Assembly: GCA_002835545.1 (NCBI GenBank)
Contig: PIZK01000001.1
Coordinates: 124,001-188,000, forward strand
Length of the DNA: 64,000 nt
From: Alteromonadales bacterium alter-6D02
GTDB lineage: Bacteria; Pseudomonadota; Gammaproteobacteria; Enterobacterales; Psychrobiaceae
Reading direction: 5' to 3'
Positions 63,627-64,000 of the stretch are shown piece by piece. Position numbers and translations under genes: made by a program. The notes under the pieces were generated by a model. The model was given only the letters and a program-made list of their open reading frames with translations. It did not search any database and had not been told where the DNA came from. The stretch's first letter is position 1; each line of letters starts with the position of its first letter.

Positions 63627-63941
63627 AATGATGATAGTTACCTAGTTGCTTCGTGCGCTTAACTCAAGGTTAAGTAAATGAAAAATTAGAGGCTTATATT
63701 TACCCAAAATTGAGTTATTCGTCCAGCGTTGTCATGAAATTTATCGTATTTATAGTAGTTTTTAGCTTGTTTTTAATACAATCTAAAAGTTAATTAACCA
63801 AACGCTAGTTTAAATTGAGGGTTGTCGTGGTCAGACCTGTAGGTTATGATTATCACAATAATAAATACCTCAACGTATTAATACTAAGAGAAATCCTTAA
63901 TTATTGATGTGATTACCTTAGATTAAACAAAGGAAAGAGCA
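63627..63941. promoter_or_regulatory. Divergent promoter region, moxR operon and fadI
   Basis: 315 AT-rich bases between divergent genes, with no small gene visible. It holds the FadR-like site listed separately and, near fadI, an AAAGGAAAGAG ribosome site. Confidence 0.6.
63825..63841. promoter_or_regulatory. FadR-like operator upstream of fadI
   Basis: TCGTGGTCAGACCTGTA contains TGGTCnGACCTGT, matching 12 of 16 defined positions of the E. coli FadR consensus as I remember it, with an intact GGTCnGACC core. It lies about 100 bases before fadI, as expected for repression of beta-oxidation genes by FadR. Confidence 0.72.
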
Positions 63942-64000
63942 ATGAACTCGACTCAGGACTTGACCACTAAGGGTGGTCATCGTATTGCAATAATAGATGG
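63942..64000 (+). CDS. fadI: 3-ketoacyl-CoA thiolase FadI (N-terminus only)
   Basis: Only 19 codons are in the window: after a short variable lead, GGHRIAIIDG matches the start of FadI, where GDRIAIVSGLRTPF is found in E. coli. The strong ribosome site, the FadR-like box upstream and the known adjacency of fadIJ with a MoxR operon in Shewanella and relatives support the call. It would catalyse the last step of fatty acid beta-oxidation. Confidence 0.75.
   Translation, partial: MNSTQDLTTKGGHRIAIID

Overview
The window looks like chromosome of a marine gammaproteobacterium of the order Alteromonadales (Colwelliaceae or Thalassotalea-like is my best guess). The basis is gene content and order: fabB/mnmC divergent, pdxB-usg-fimV-truA, accD-folC-dedD-cvpA-purF, and a MoxR/VWA operon divergent from fadI, together with moderate AT richness. 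No rRNA, tRNA, insertion sequence, integrase or CRISPR array was seen.

Layout. (1) 1-12.1 kb, minus strand: a complete non-canonical type IV filament locus. In order of transcription it holds a large pilin with a very long leader, two further prepilins, a PilM/PilN-like platform protein carrying two MshEN-like motifs, a PilO/GspM-like protein, a GspE-type ATPase, a GspF/PilC platform, a PilP-like protein, an MshL-like secretin and the start of an exported protein. A NarX-type sensor kinase and a LuxR-type regulator (12.7-14.7 kb) are divergent from it and are candidate regulators. (2) 14.7-22.8 kb: SOS-controlled umuDC with a LexA box, a PEP-CTERM protein, peptide deformylase, a YfcH-like epimerase, rlhA and a DEAD-box helicase. 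(3) 23-31.6 kb: an M24 peptidase, a four-gene set that reads as a non-phosphorylating sugar-acid route (SDR dehydrogenase, lactonase-like amidohydrolase, enolase-superfamily dehydratase, class II aldolase), a Rof-like antiterminator, an isochorismatase-family hydrolase, a VOC protein, a ThrE-like exporter and a small LETM1-like protein. (4) 31.6-49.6 kb: conserved core genes argA, trmN6, mnmC, fabB, pdxB, usg, fimV, truA, accD, folC, dedD, cvpA and purF, most blocks ending in clear rho-independent terminators. (5) 49.7-53.4 kb: an accessory islet with two copies of a 205-bp repeat, an orphan terminator, and a three-gene operon around a sacsin-like GHKL ATPase fused to a DUF3883 nuclease-like domain, which is a candidate defence system. 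(6) 53.8-64 kb: putP, an ECF sigma/anti-sigma pair, the six-gene MoxR-DUF58-VWA (Bat) operon, and the start of fadI with a FadR-like operator.

The two places most likely to hold undescribed biology are the filament locus, especially the MshEN-like motifs embedded in its actin-like platform protein, and the GHKL-DUF3883 operon next to the duplicated repeat. A 12-copy, 16-residue repeat in FimV that resembles the CheY-docking peptide of FliM is a third lead. Functions are assigned from motif recognition by eye; no database search was run.
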